64,000 nt of DNA from Gemmatimonadota bacterium (lineage in GTDB: Bacteria; JAAXHH01): NCBI GenBank assembly GCA_026705925.1, contig JAPOZT010000015.1, positions 1 to 64,000 on the forward strand, read 5' to 3'. Shown one piece after another: positions 9,074-18,118 of the stretch. Position 1 is the first letter of the stretch, and each line of letters starts with the position of its first letter. A program made the translations under genes and the position numbers. The notes below the pieces were generated by a model that was not told the origin of the DNA, did no database searches, and saw only the letters and a list, made by a program, of their open reading frames with translations.

Positions 9074-9815
9074 CCTCTGGCTCAGTGGACTTGAACGGAC
9101 TGTCTTTCGAAGACCGGCAGTGCGTGGAAGCGTAATGGTACTGGAGTGCCCTTCGGCGGCGGCCGGACGAATTCGGCGGCGTGTAGTGGTACGTCTCGCC
9201 GTGGAACACGAGGGCGTCCCCGGACTTCATGACACAGGCCACCGCGTCGTCCGTCGTAGGCGCCGAAGACAGCCCGTAATCGTCCTCCACCCCCCCGTGT
9301 TCTCCGATCCCCGCACGATGCGACCCCGGAATGACGTGCATGCATCCGTTCGCCACGTCGGCGTCGTCGAGGGCGATCCAGAATCCGAAAACATCGTTGG
9401 GTTCCAGTCGGAAGTAGGCGTTGTCCTGGTGCCAGACCTTCTGGCCGCCGAACCGGGGCGGTTTCATCAGCAGCATGCTCTGAAACAGGGAAACGTCAGG
9501 TCCGATCAATTCGAGCGCCATACCCACCATTCTGGGATGGAAGGCCAGGGCGCGGAAAAGCTCGCTGTGGCGGGTCATCCGGAACAGCTTCCTCACGCCC
9601 AGCTCCGTGGATTCGGGCGTAACCGCACCGCGGCGTACGGCCGGCTCGATCTGCACCAGTTCCTCCGGGACGTCCGGGTACCGGTCCACGATCGCCGTAA
9701 TCTCGCGCCGGATGGATTCGACTTCGTCCGGGGACAGGAAGGCTTCGGCGATGAAGTAGCCGTCCCGGTCGAAGGTCGATTTCTGCGCTGCTGACAACAG
9801 CGTTTCGGTGGTCAT
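9027..9815 (-). CDS. Phytanoyl-CoA dioxygenase (PhyH) family protein
   Basis: 262 residues, third PhyH protein of the region. HxD is in KVWHQDNAYF, followed by NGCMHVIPGSHRAG, the distal His in LVFHGETYH, and the 2OG Arg in the SGRRRRAL segment. The last ~20 residues (AGAGAGARPPEG end) are read from DNA that also encodes the convergent permease C-terminus. It sits 3 bp downstream of a medium-chain dehydrogenase gene, with DUF362 before that, so the three are probably one minus-strand operon. Substrate unknown. Confidence 0.87.
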   Translation of the reverse strand: MTTETLLSAAQKSTFDRDGYFIAEAFLSPDEVESIRREITAIVDRYPDVPEELVQIEPAVRRGAVTPESTELGVRKLFRMTRHSELFRALAFHPRMVGMALELIGPDVSLFQSMLLMKPPRFGGQKVWHQDNAYFRLEPNDVFGFWIALDDADVANGCMHVIPGSHRAGIGEHGGVEDDYGLSSAPTTDDAVACVMKSGDALVFHGETYHYTPPNSSGRRRRALQYHYASTHCRSSKDSPFKSTEPEVIVAGAGAGARPPEG

Positions 9816-9818
9816 GAT

Positions 9819-10832
9819 TCAGTCCTTCCAGTTGAAGACGACGCCCATCATGTTCTTTTCACGCCTGAATATCATCTCGTAGGCTTCGTTGATCTGACCG
9901 TAGTGCATCCGGTGGGTAATCAGGCGCTTCGGTTCCAGCTTGCCCTCGCGCATCAGATCCAGCGTGAAGCGGCACATGGCGGACCATTCCCTCCGGTCGC
10001 CCCGTTCGGGGGGGAACAGGTAGCCGGCCCGCCCGTTGACCGCGATCAGCGAAATCCCCTTGGCATAGAACCATTCCATGTCCAGGGGATTGAAGTCGAG
10101 CGGCGGTTCGCCCCGGCCGGGCAGGGCTACGATGCCGACCCGCCCGTTGTCGCGCACGATTTGGCAGGAAGTCCGCAGCGCGGGCCATGGATTGGCCGTG
10201 AGTATGACCAGGTCGACGCCCTCGCCGTGGGTGTAGTCGTCCAGTTTGGCCGCGAGATCGGGATCGTCGTGCATAAAGGTCGCGTCCGCCCCCATACGCT
10301 CGGCCATTTCCATGCGCACCGGGCTGTTCGCGATTCCGATCGTCCGCGCGCCGAGGCAGGGACCGAGTCCTACGGCGCCGAGTCCGAGGACGCCCAGTCC
10401 CACGACCGCCACGTTCTCGCCGGGCTGGAACTGCGACTTGTAGTAGCACAGGGCGCTGAGCGTGTACAGGTGGCCGTATACCGCGTCCTCGTCATGTACG
10501 CCGTCGGGGACCTTGACGAGCATTTCATCGTCCTTCGCGATGAACTCGGACTGGTGTGGGTACCGGGAGATGACCCGGTCGCCCACGGCGAAAACCTCGA
10601 CGGCATCTCCAACGCCGCGGATCACGCCCAGGTTGCTGTCCCCGACCCAGCGCGGAAAGTCCGGCGCTCCGGGCACCTGCTCCGCGCCTTCGTAGTTGCC
10701 CCGGTCCGTCCCGATCTTGAGCGCCGATATGACGGTCTCGACCCAGAGGTCGTGGGGCCCGAGATTATCCGTGTCCAGGGCATGGTCTTCCATGCGCAAG
10801 TCCCTGGGGCCGTACAGCATGGCGATTTTCAT
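9819..10832 (-). CDS. Medium-chain (zinc-type fold) alcohol dehydrogenase family protein
   Basis: 337 residues with the GroES-like N-terminal fold and a Rossmann domain containing AVVGLGVLGLGAVGLG. The structural-zinc Cys cluster and the usual catalytic Cys are not visible, so it belongs to the Cys-poor MDR branch (as in bacteriochlorophyllide or similar oxidoreductases) and may be zinc-free. NAD(P)H-linked oxidoreductase of unknown substrate. It is followed within 3 bp by a PhyH gene and preceded by a DUF362 gene 14 bp upstream. A related Cys-poor MDR occurs at 52244. Confidence 0.85.
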   Translation of the reverse strand: MKIAMLYGPRDLRMEDHALDTDNLGPHDLWVETVISALKIGTDRGNYEGAEQVPGAPDFPRWVGDSNLGVIRGVGDAVEVFAVGDRVISRYPHQSEFIAKDDEMLVKVPDGVHDEDAVYGHLYTLSALCYYKSQFQPGENVAVVGLGVLGLGAVGLGPCLGARTIGIANSPVRMEMAERMGADATFMHDDPDLAAKLDDYTHGEGVDLVILTANPWPALRTSCQIVRDNGRVGIVALPGRGEPPLDFNPLDMEWFYAKGISLIAVNGRAGYLFPPERGDRREWSAMCRFTLDLMREGKLEPKRLITHRMHYGQINEAYEMIFRREKNMMGVVFNWKD

Positions 10833-10846
10833 GGAATACGCTCCGA

Positions 10847-12064
10847 TCAGGCCGACAGGGCGGAAAGGCAGCGGTCGTAGACTTCGAACCGCTCTCCTTC
10901 CTTCTCCTCGGGGTCCACCAGCTTGAGCCAGAGGGCGCTGCCGGGTTTTGCCGAACTGTAGGACCGGTGGCTGCCGATCACCGAGGGGTCGTCACCGTGC
11001 CAGGCGACTTCGCCTTCCTGCATGTAGATGAATTCTCCCCGGTACCGGTCCACGATGTCCTTCCGGTGATCCTGGTAGAACAGGCCCTGTTCGCAGGCCG
11101 TGCGGCGCAGCCGGTGCAACAGTTCGGGCGCTTCGTCGATATCCGAGTCGAAGTGCGCTACCGGGGCCTGTACGTCGCATTCGAAATCGATTTCGTCCAG
11201 GTCCACCGTGCCGAATCCCCGCTGCGCGGCTACCAGGAGGTGGTTCCGGTCCCTGCGAAACGGAGGCGTCGGCCAGTCCGACGCGGGATCGTGCCCCATC
11301 AGGTGGGCGCCGCAGGCGTCCGTGGCCGTGATCTGGTCGCCGGCGATCAAAACATCCCCCACGCGGCCTTCGCCGCCCCATTCCCGGCCCTTCTGCCCCA
11401 CGAGCCCGTCGATGATGTTCAGACAGGGATTCGTGATCATGGCCAGGTCGGGGAGGACGTAGGACAGGCGTATGGCGTGGTGGAAATACGTTCGGACCCG
11501 TCCCCTGGGGGGTATGATGGGCGGAAGTCCGAAAAGGTTCTTCATGCACAGCGTGATGCCCATGAAGGAGTGATTCTTCATCTTCGCCACGGAAATCACT
11601 TCGTCCGCGTCCTTGAACACACCGCTCAGGATGTACCGGTCGAACATGTTCCCGCCGCCCGGCACATCGTACTCCGCCCATGGTGGCCGGTTCGAGTCGT
11701 CGTACTTGACGTCGAATTCTTGTAGGTGATGGACGTAGTTGAACTCGTCCGGCGTCAGCTTGTCCGTTGCGTAGGGATTGGTATCCGTGGCGTAGATCTC
11801 CGCATCGGTGTGTTCCCGGAGCAGTTGCAGCACGGCCCTGCATACTGCGTCGTCCACGAGTTCCTGCCGTCGGCCCTTGAACCGGACGACGTTGTCCATG
11901 GGTTTCATCATGTTGAACTTGATGACGATCTTCCGGGCTTTCTCGATACGCGCCCAAGACTCCCCAAGCGGTTCGGTGATGCGCTTGAGAGTCTCGTAGA
12001 CGCCTACGTAGGGCGTCCGATGGTCGCAGGACGCCGCGCGGACGGTGTATGGCTTCTCTGGCAT
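10847..12064 (-). CDS. DUF362 domain-containing protein
   Basis: 405 residues from the chosen start, an ATG with a GGAG ribosome site about nine bases upstream; longer in-frame starts lack support. The DUF362 core is recognisable in SVAKMKNHSFMGITLCMKNLFG and in the region around LNIIDGLVGQKG. No CxxC ferredoxin clusters are seen, unlike some family members. The biochemical function of DUF362 is not established. It heads an apparent operon with a medium-chain dehydrogenase and a PhyH oxygenase. Confidence 0.85.
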   Translation of the reverse strand: MPEKPYTVRAASCDHRTPYVGVYETLKRITEPLGESWARIEKARKIVIKFNMMKPMDNVVRFKGRRQELVDDAVCRAVLQLLREHTDAEIYATDTNPYATDKLTPDEFNYVHHLQEFDVKYDDSNRPPWAEYDVPGGGNMFDRYILSGVFKDADEVISVAKMKNHSFMGITLCMKNLFGLPPIIPPRGRVRTYFHHAIRLSYVLPDLAMITNPCLNIIDGLVGQKGREWGGEGRVGDVLIAGDQITATDACGAHLMGHDPASDWPTPPFRRDRNHLLVAAQRGFGTVDLDEIDFECDVQAPVAHFDSDIDEAPELLHRLRRTACEQGLFYQDHRKDIVDRYRGEFIYMQEGEVAWHGDDPSVIGSHRSYSSAKPGSALWLKLVDPEEKEGERFEVYDRCLSALSA

Positions 12065-12114
12065 ATCACGGTCTCCAGATGTTGCGGAATGCGAGGGGAT
12101 ACAATTCAAGGTGC

Positions 12115-12142
12115 AATATACATCCACCGGAATCGGCGACAA
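12115..12142 (-). promoter_or_regulatory. Probable promoter of the DUF362 operon
   Basis: On the minus strand TTGTCG (12142-12137) and TATATT (12120-12115) are separated by 16 bp. The predicted start of transcription is near 12107, about 43 nt before the ATG at 12064. Confidence 0.5.
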
Positions 12143-12470
12143 GGGTAAAGCCCCGGCACCGCCTGGTGCGGCACCGGACGGCTCGACACGGCTCGACGCG
12201 GCCCGGGACGGACCGTACGGCCCGTTCCGGCTCGGTTCATTCCGTGCGCGTCGTCAAGACGATTGCACGCAAAATGAAAGGCGCGGGCGTTTTGGGTTGT
12301 ATATTAAACTTCGATGGGGCATATTGAACACCCCTTTGTCCTGTGATCCCCCTCGGGGAAACCGAAACGCCATCGGAAACGCGGTGCGCCCGCGGAAGTT
12401 GGACCGGCCTGGACCGGCCTGGTCCGGTCCGGCTCAGCCATACTGACCGCGCGCCGCAGCCAACAGGAAG
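12143..12470. other. Divergent intergenic region with short repeats
   Basis: About 330 bp between the DUF362 promoter and the TRAP genes holds no convincing gene. It contains degenerate GGCTCGACACGG-type repeats (about 12180-12215), a 10 bp GGACCGGCCT unit twice plus a diverged third copy (12401-12430), and a TATATT hexamer at 12300-12305 that could be a -10 for the TRAP genes, although no matching -35 was found. Confidence 0.5.
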
Positions 12471-13061
12471 GTGAACACGGAATTGAATGCGCTTCGGAAA
12501 TTCGTACAGTTGGTGGACGGGCTGAACGAACGTGTGGGCTCGGTCGTTTCCTGGTTTACGACCCTGCTCGTCCTGACCGTCTGTATCGATGTTTTCACCC
12601 GGTATTTCCTACGCAGCAGCAGCGTGGCGGTGCAGGAACTGGAGTGGCACTTCTTCGCAGTGATCTTCCTGCTCGCTTCGGCGTGGGCCCTTAAACACAA
12701 CAAGCACGTCCGCGTGGACGTGCTGTACATGAACTTCAAGCCCCGGAACCAGGCCCTGGTCAATCTCATCGGCAGCCTGCTGTTCCTGCTTCCCTTCGCG
12801 GTGATCGCGATCTGGAGTTCCCAGAATTTCGTCCTGAATTCCTTCCGGATCGGCGAGGTTTCGCCGGACCCGGGCGGTCTGCCCGCCCGTTACATCCTGA
12901 AGGCCATGATCCCCCTGGGGTTTTCGCTCATACTCCTGCAGGGACTGGCCCTGGCGGCACGCTCCCTGGACCGGTTCATCCACGGAGGAGAAGATCCCAT
13001 GGGCGAGAAGGACGAGTCGCCCCCTAGAGGGCTATCGGCCAGGGAGGAGGACGCGGTTTGA
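12471..13061 (+). CDS. TRAP transporter small permease (DctQ-like)
   Basis: 196 residues with four hydrophobic helices (roughly residues 20-45, 55-75, 95-120 and 140-165), the size and layout of TRAP small permeases. The region VQELEWHFFAVIFLLASAW matches the DctQ signature well. It works with the large permease and a periplasmic binding protein to import carboxylates or related solutes with sodium. The GTG start abuts an AGGAAG site, so a TTG four codons later may be the real start. It overlaps dctM. No DctP gene is in the window. Confidence 0.88.
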   Translation: MNTELNALRKFVQLVDGLNERVGSVVSWFTTLLVLTVCIDVFTRYFLRSSSVAVQELEWHFFAVIFLLASAWALKHNKHVRVDVLYMNFKPRNQALVNLIGSLLFLLPFAVIAIWSSQNFVLNSFRIGEVSPDPGGLPARYILKAMIPLGFSLILLQGLALAARSLDRFIHGGEDPMGEKDESPPRGLSAREEDAV

Positions 13062-14371
13062 CCGAAGCGATGCCCCTCATCCTCTTCCTGGTGCTCTTCC
13101 TGGTGCTCCTGATGGGGTACCCGGTCGCCTTCACCCTGGGCGGCGTGTCCGTACTCCTCGGGCTGATGACCTTCGGCGCGGATTTCTTCAACCTGCTGCC
13201 CCTGCGAATCTGGGGCGTCATGACGAATTACGTCCTGCTTGCCGTGCCCCTGTTCGTCTACATGGGCGTCATGCTGGAGAAATCGGGCCTGGCCGAGGAC
13301 ATGCTGGAGACCATGGCCCTGCTCTTCGGCCGGCTGCGGGGCGGACTCGCCGTGGCGGTGGTGATCGTGGGGGCCTTGCTGGGCGCTTCCACCGGCATCG
13401 TGGGGGCGACAGTCGTGACCATGGGCCTGCTCAGCCTGCCCACCATGCTCAGGCGGGGCTACAGTCCCCAGGTGGCCACGGGCACGATAGCCGCTTCGGG
13501 GACGCTCGGGCAGATCATACCGCCCAGCGTAGTGCTCGTGCTGCTCGGGAGCATCCTCAACGTGTCGGTCGGCGACATGTTCATCGGCGCGGTCATACCG
13601 GGCGCGATTCTCGTGGGCATGTACCTCGTGTGGCTTGCCATCGTGGCCCTGATAAAACCAGACGAGGCTCCGGCCATGCCTGCCGATGAACTGGCCGCGT
13701 TCCGCGAAAGCGGCATGTTCAGGAAGATTATCCGGGCCTTCCTGCTTCCCCTGGGCCTGATGACCGTCGTGCTGGGCTCCATCTTCGCGGGTATCACCTC
13801 GCCGACGGAAGCGGCGGCGGTGGGCGCACTGGGCGCGACCCTGCTCACCGTGTTCCAGGGCAAGTTTTCCTATGAGACGCTGAAGGAGGTCATGAAGGAG
13901 TGCACGCACATCACGTGCATGGTCTTCTTCGTGCTGGTGGGTGCCGAGGCCTTCGGACTGGTATTCCGAGGCATGAAGGGCGACGCGTACATGACGAGCC
14001 TGATCATGGACGCCAACCTGAGTACCTACGCCTTCCTGGCCCTGGTCCTGGTCATGATCTTCATCGCCGGCTTCTTCATCGATTTCATCCAGATCACCTA
14101 CATCATCGTGCCGGTCGTTACGCCCATCTTCATCGCCTTCGGGGTCGACCTGCTGTGGCTCGGCATCCTGATCGCGGTGAATCTGCAGACTTCCTTCCTC
14201 ACGCCACCTTTCGGGTTTTCCCTGTTCTACCTCAAAGGGGTGGCCCCGCCCGAAGTGCAGACCCGCCATATCTACAAGGGTATTCTGCCCTTTATCGTGA
14301 TCCAGCTCATCTGCCTGGGCTGCCTGGTTTACGCTCCGATGCTTGCGACCTGGCTACCGGGTCTTCGCTAG
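13058..14371 (+). CDS. TRAP transporter large permease (DctM-like)
   Basis: 437 residues, about 12 hydrophobic helices, typical DctM length. Family motifs include AVPLFVYMGVMLEKSG and the duplicated IIPPSVV / FLTPPFGFSLFY hairpin regions. The start is a TTG overlapping the dctQ stop (TTGA), supported by GGGAGGAGG seven bases upstream; the ATG at 13070 is too far from that site. It forms the ion-coupled transport core with the small permease. The binding protein that would define the substrate is not nearby. Confidence 0.9.
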   Translation: MTEAMPLILFLVLFLVLLMGYPVAFTLGGVSVLLGLMTFGADFFNLLPLRIWGVMTNYVLLAVPLFVYMGVMLEKSGLAEDMLETMALLFGRLRGGLAVAVVIVGALLGASTGIVGATVVTMGLLSLPTMLRRGYSPQVATGTIAASGTLGQIIPPSVVLVLLGSILNVSVGDMFIGAVIPGAILVGMYLVWLAIVALIKPDEAPAMPADELAAFRESGMFRKIIRAFLLPLGLMTVVLGSIFAGITSPTEAAAVGALGATLLTVFQGKFSYETLKEVMKECTHITCMVFFVLVGAEAFGLVFRGMKGDAYMTSLIMDANLSTYAFLALVLVMIFIAGFFIDFIQITYIIVPVVTPIFIAFGVDLLWLGILIAVNLQTSFLTPPFGFSLFYLKGVAPPEVQTRHIYKGILPFIVIQLICLGCLVYAPMLATWLPGLR

Positions 14372-14411
14372 ACCCCAAAACCCGCGCCAGGCCCTGGGCC
14401 TTCGCTAGGCG

Positions 14412-16055
14412 TTAATATCCTATCGCGCAACCGTCTTTACGGGGCTCCGACGCGCCGTGCAGCATGCGGGATTCCGGGTCGATGCGAATCGCCTGGTAGC
14501 CGCCGTACCCATGGGGAGAACGGGTTATCCGGTGGCCCATCTCCGCCAGTTGCTGGAGAGCCGCTTCTTCAATGCCTTCTTCCACGTTGACCCGGCCTCC
14601 TTCGGCCTCCATGGGCGCGCCCGTGGGTTCGGCCGAGCCGAAGTGCTGGAACCGCGGCGCGTCGCCCGCCTCCTGCACGTCCATGCCGAAATCGATCATG
14701 TTGCAGAGGACCTGGACGTGACCCTGCGGCTGCATGGCGCCGCCCATCAGGCCGAAGGTGAGCCAGGGCTTCCCGTCCCGGGTCACCATGGCGGGGATGA
14801 TGGTGTGAAAGGGCCGCTTGTGCGGTACCAGGGCATTGCGGTGCGCGGGGTCCAGCGAGAAAAGCTGCCCCCGGTTCTGGATCGGGAATCCCGTGCGTTC
14901 CGGCACGATGCCCGATCCGAATCCCCGGAAGATGCTCTGGATGAAAGAAACGGCGTTGCGGTCCTGGTCGACGACGGTCATGTAGGCCGTGTCCCCGTGC
15001 TGCAGGACGGGATCGCCGGCCGGGACGTCCACCGCCGCCCTGCGGGGATCGATGCGAGCCCGCTGCCGGTCGCCGTAGTCCTTTGACAGAAGCGCCTCGA
15101 CGGGTACGTCGGCAAAGGCGGGATCGGCGTAGAAAACGGCGCGGTCGGCGTAGGCGAGTTTCTTCGCTTCGATCTGCAGGTGCAGCGTTTCGGCCGACAG
15201 GCAGCCCGCTGCGGCGAGGTCGTAGCCTTCCAGGATGTTCAGCATCTGCAGGGCGGCGATGCCTTGCCCGCTCGGAGGCAGTTCCCAGACCGTGTGGCCC
15301 CGGTAGTCGACACTGATGGGATCGTCCCAGGTCGATACGTGGTCCCTGAAATCCTCGGAACTGAACAGTCCGCCGACACTCCGGGAACAGGCCACGACGG
15401 CCTCGGCGATCTCGCCTTCGTAGAACGCGTCGCGTCCGCCCTCGGACAGGATGCGGTAGGAACGGGCCAGGTCCGGGTTCCGGAACACCGCGCCAGGTTC
15501 GGGCGCGCGGCCGCCGGGCAGATAGACGCGGACGGACTCGGGCCAAGGCTTCAGCAGCGATGTGGATCCCGTCCAGTCCCGCGCGATGATGTCCGATACG
15601 GGGAACCCTTTCTCCGCGTAGTAGATAGCAGGTTCCAGCACCTGTGCCAAAGACATCGTCCCGAAGCGATCGAGGAGACAGGACCAGCCGTCGACGCAGC
15701 CCGGCACGGACCAGTTGAGCGGACCGGTACCCGGCACGTAGTCGTATCCCAGCCCGGCGTAGTGATCGATCGTGGCCGCGTAGGGCGCCCTTCCGCTCGC
15801 GTTGAGACCGGCCAGTCCGCCGCTTTCGGCCTCCCGGAAGATGGCGAACAGGTCTCCGCCGATGCCGCAGGACATGGGTTCCACCACGCCGAGTACGGCG
15901 TTGACGGCGATGGCGGCGTCAATGGCGTTGCCGCCGGATTGGAGGATTTCGACGCCGGCCTGGGCAGCCAGCGGCTGGCTCGTGGCCACCATGCCCCTGG
16001 GCGCCATGACGACCGAGCGCCGCGAGCCGCGGTAGGTGTGGGGATCGTATCGCAT
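14412..16055 (-). CDS. Gamma-glutamyltransferase family protein
   Basis: 547 residues. The N-terminal signature GMVATSQPLAAQAGVEIL and the LQSGGNAIDAAIA region are typical of Ntn-hydrolase gamma-glutamyltransferases. The autocatalytic nucleophile fits Thr356 in HGDTAYMTVVD, with a downstream GxGSG loop (FGSGIVPERTG). No signal peptide is seen, so it is probably cytoplasmic. It would cleave gamma-glutamyl bonds or act as a related acylase. The start with MRYDPHTYRG was chosen because a GGAG lies upstream; upstream in-frame sequence is low-complexity Arg/Ser/Thr-rich. It is last in a minus-strand run with epimerase, Fe-ADH and kynureninase. Confidence 0.9.
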   Translation of the reverse strand: MRYDPHTYRGSRRSVVMAPRGMVATSQPLAAQAGVEILQSGGNAIDAAIAVNAVLGVVEPMSCGIGGDLFAIFREAESGGLAGLNASGRAPYAATIDHYAGLGYDYVPGTGPLNWSVPGCVDGWSCLLDRFGTMSLAQVLEPAIYYAEKGFPVSDIIARDWTGSTSLLKPWPESVRVYLPGGRAPEPGAVFRNPDLARSYRILSEGGRDAFYEGEIAEAVVACSRSVGGLFSSEDFRDHVSTWDDPISVDYRGHTVWELPPSGQGIAALQMLNILEGYDLAAAGCLSAETLHLQIEAKKLAYADRAVFYADPAFADVPVEALLSKDYGDRQRARIDPRRAAVDVPAGDPVLQHGDTAYMTVVDQDRNAVSFIQSIFRGFGSGIVPERTGFPIQNRGQLFSLDPAHRNALVPHKRPFHTIIPAMVTRDGKPWLTFGLMGGAMQPQGHVQVLCNMIDFGMDVQEAGDAPRFQHFGSAEPTGAPMEAEGGRVNVEEGIEEAALQQLAEMGHRITRSPHGYGGYQAIRIDPESRMLHGASEPRKDGCAIGY

Positions 16056-16086
16056 GGTTTGCGTTGTTTCTCCGTTGGGATGGCGA

Positions 16087-16941
16087 TCAGCGGAAGAATG
16101 TCTCGGCGTCGTGCCGGGGCAGGTAGCCGATCTCTTCCTTCGGCGTCTGTATGTCGAAAATGTTGTACGTGTTGTCCGAAATGACGAAATAGTGCCGCCC
16201 GGAAGGCAGCTTGCCGGCGACATGGGCCGTGTACGCGGCGTGGACCATGGCCGCCGCGTCCTGCTGGTGGCACCAGACGGCGAAATAGCCGCGCTCCTCC
16301 GTAATGGGCGTGTTGCGGGGATTCACGCCGCCCCAGCGCGTTGCCACCGCGCCGCAGCCCTGGCCGCCCGCCCGTTCCACCCAGGCCTCGACATAGGCCT
16401 TTTCGTGGCCGTAGTCGTTGATCGGGCAGGCGGGCAGATGTGCGGAAATCGGCTCAGGCCAATCCTGTATCGAATCGAACTTCCGTTCCGCGATCAACGC
16501 GTACGCGCCCGATTCGAAAAAACGATAGGCATCGTCCACCGCGTGCACGGAACTCGAAGCCACGATCATCGGCCGGTGGTCCTGCCGGCCCAGACCGCTC
16601 GGACGGCCCGAACCGTCAGAACCGCCCTGACGGCCCGGACGGCCCAGGTCCAGCACCGATTCGAACACCAGGTCCGTCATCGCGTTCATGGCGGCGAGAT
16701 CGCCCTGCCTGGCCAGGTAGACGACGAGATCGAACCCGGGGAGCATGGCCCTGAATCGATCCGGTTCTTCGACGATGTTCATATCGACGAACCGGCCCTG
16801 GGCGCGGCCTTCGGCCCGGTCGGGCGCACCGGGCAGGTCGATGGAACAGAAGCGGTATCTCTCGTCCATCTCCGGCAGGTACGTCCTGAGTCCGGACCCG
16901 ATCGTCCCCCTGCCCCCGATGAGCAGCGTGTTAAACGCCAT
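16087..16941 (-). CDS. NAD-dependent epimerase/dehydratase family protein
   Basis: 284 residues, extended short-chain dehydrogenase fold. The nucleotide-binding glycine motif is GGRGTIGSG near residue 9, and the catalytic Tyr-x3-Lys pair fits YGHEKAY. Around residues 92-112 there is a Gly/Arg-rich stretch (LGRPGRQGG...SGLGRQ) with internal 9 bp-like repeats where homologues have a short loop before the ASSS strand; this looks like a repeat expansion. It lies 31 bp upstream of the gamma-glutamyltransferase start and 11 bp after the Fe-ADH gene. Substrate is presumably a nucleotide sugar or sugar acid, unproven. Confidence 0.82.
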   Translation of the reverse strand: MAFNTLLIGGRGTIGSGLRTYLPEMDERYRFCSIDLPGAPDRAEGRAQGRFVDMNIVEEPDRFRAMLPGFDLVVYLARQGDLAAMNAMTDLVFESVLDLGRPGRQGGSDGSGRPSGLGRQDHRPMIVASSSVHAVDDAYRFFESGAYALIAERKFDSIQDWPEPISAHLPACPINDYGHEKAYVEAWVERAGGQGCGAVATRWGGVNPRNTPITEERGYFAVWCHQQDAAAMVHAAYTAHVAGKLPSGRHYFVISDNTYNIFDIQTPKEEIGYLPRHDAETFFR

Positions 16942-16952
16942 GCGGCTTCCCT

Positions 16953-18116
16953 TCAGTAGGCTTCGAGATAAAGCGATTTGATTTCGTCGGCCGTGGGCAC
17001 GCGCGGATTGTTCTGTGGGCTCCCCGAAGCGAGGGCGTCGTCGGCCATATTGTCCAGCGCGCCCGTCAGGGCCTCTCTCGAGATCCCGCAGTCCCTCAGT
17101 CCGGGTATTTCGACGGCGTCGTTGAGATTCTGCAGGCCATCGATGAGCAGTTCACAGGCGGTGGACGTATCGTCCCCTTCTCTGGCCCAACCGAGCTTCC
17201 GGGCCAGCACCGCGTACCGTTCGGGCGCCGCCGGTACGCTGAACCGGGTGACCGCCGGCAGCAGCACGGAGTTGCTGAGGCCGTGGGGCAGATGGAAGAC
17301 CGCACCGAGGGGCCTGCTCATGCCGTGCACGAGGCAGACGGAGCTGTTGGAGAAGGCCATGCCGCCCAGGGAGGCGGCTTCCATCATGCCTTTGCGGGCC
17401 TCGTGGTCGCCGGGATGCTTCCAGGCCCGCACCAGGTGTCTGCCGACGAGATCGACGCAGGAAAGGGCGAGGGCGTCCGTCATCGTGCCGTTCTTGCGCG
17501 ATACATAGGCTTCAATGCCGTGGGTAAGGGTGTCCACGCCGACGTTGGCCGTCAGCGGGCGGGGCATGGACAGGGTCAGCGTGTAGTCGACGAAGGCCGC
17601 CGCAGGCAGCAGATGGGCGTCCAGGATCATCATTTTCACGTTGCGCCGCGTGTCCGTGATGACCGTCACCCGGGTCATTTCACTGCCCGTTCCGGCCGTC
17701 GTGGGAACGGCGAAAAGCGGCACGCCGGGCCGCGGTATCCGGTGATAGCCCGCGTATTCAGAAAGGGGCCCGTCATTGGCGGTCATGACCGAGATGGCCT
17801 TCCCCGCGTCAATGCTGCTGCCGCCGCCGACCGCAATGACGCCGTCGCAGCCGTTATCGGTGAACAGGGCGAGTCCTTCCTCGACGTTCACGTCCGTGGG
17901 CTCGGGGGTCACGTCACCGTAGACACAGGCTGCTATGTCCGCCTGGCGGCACCGTTCCACCATGCGGGCAGGCAGACCCTGTTCGACAAGGTAGGGATCG
18001 GAGACGATCAGCACGTTTTTCAGTCCGGCGCGTACGGCCTGGGGAGCCGCTTCGTCGAATGCCCCCGCTCCACTTAAGATGATGGAAGGGATATTGATCT
18101 GCACGGGACCGTTCAC
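16953..18116 (-). CDS. Iron-containing alcohol dehydrogenase
   Basis: 387 residues, group III (iron) alcohol dehydrogenase. NAD-binding motif GGGSSIDAGKAI is near residue 97; metal-ligand regions include HGIEAYVS and VHGMSRPLGAVFHLPHG. The start is GTG, two bases after the kynureninase stop, with GGGAG about ten bases upstream. It would oxidise or reduce a short alcohol/aldehyde with NAD(P). The tight spacing with kynureninase and the epimerase suggests one transcript, though no single pathway explains all members. Confidence 0.9.
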   Translation of the reverse strand: MNGPVQINIPSIILSGAGAFDEAAPQAVRAGLKNVLIVSDPYLVEQGLPARMVERCRQADIAACVYGDVTPEPTDVNVEEGLALFTDNGCDGVIAVGGGSSIDAGKAISVMTANDGPLSEYAGYHRIPRPGVPLFAVPTTAGTGSEMTRVTVITDTRRNVKMMILDAHLLPAAAFVDYTLTLSMPRPLTANVGVDTLTHGIEAYVSRKNGTMTDALALSCVDLVGRHLVRAWKHPGDHEARKGMMEAASLGGMAFSNSSVCLVHGMSRPLGAVFHLPHGLSNSVLLPAVTRFSVPAAPERYAVLARKLGWAREGDDTSTACELLIDGLQNLNDAVEIPGLRDCGISREALTGALDNMADDALASGSPQNNPRVPTADEIKSLYLEAY

Positions 18117-18118
18117 CG

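Noticed and set aside
12890..14269. Long minus-strand open frame (459 codons) opposite dctM
   Set aside because: It is antisense to the clear TRAP permease; its His/Asp/Glu-rich composition is what antisense of hydrophobic GC-rich codons gives.
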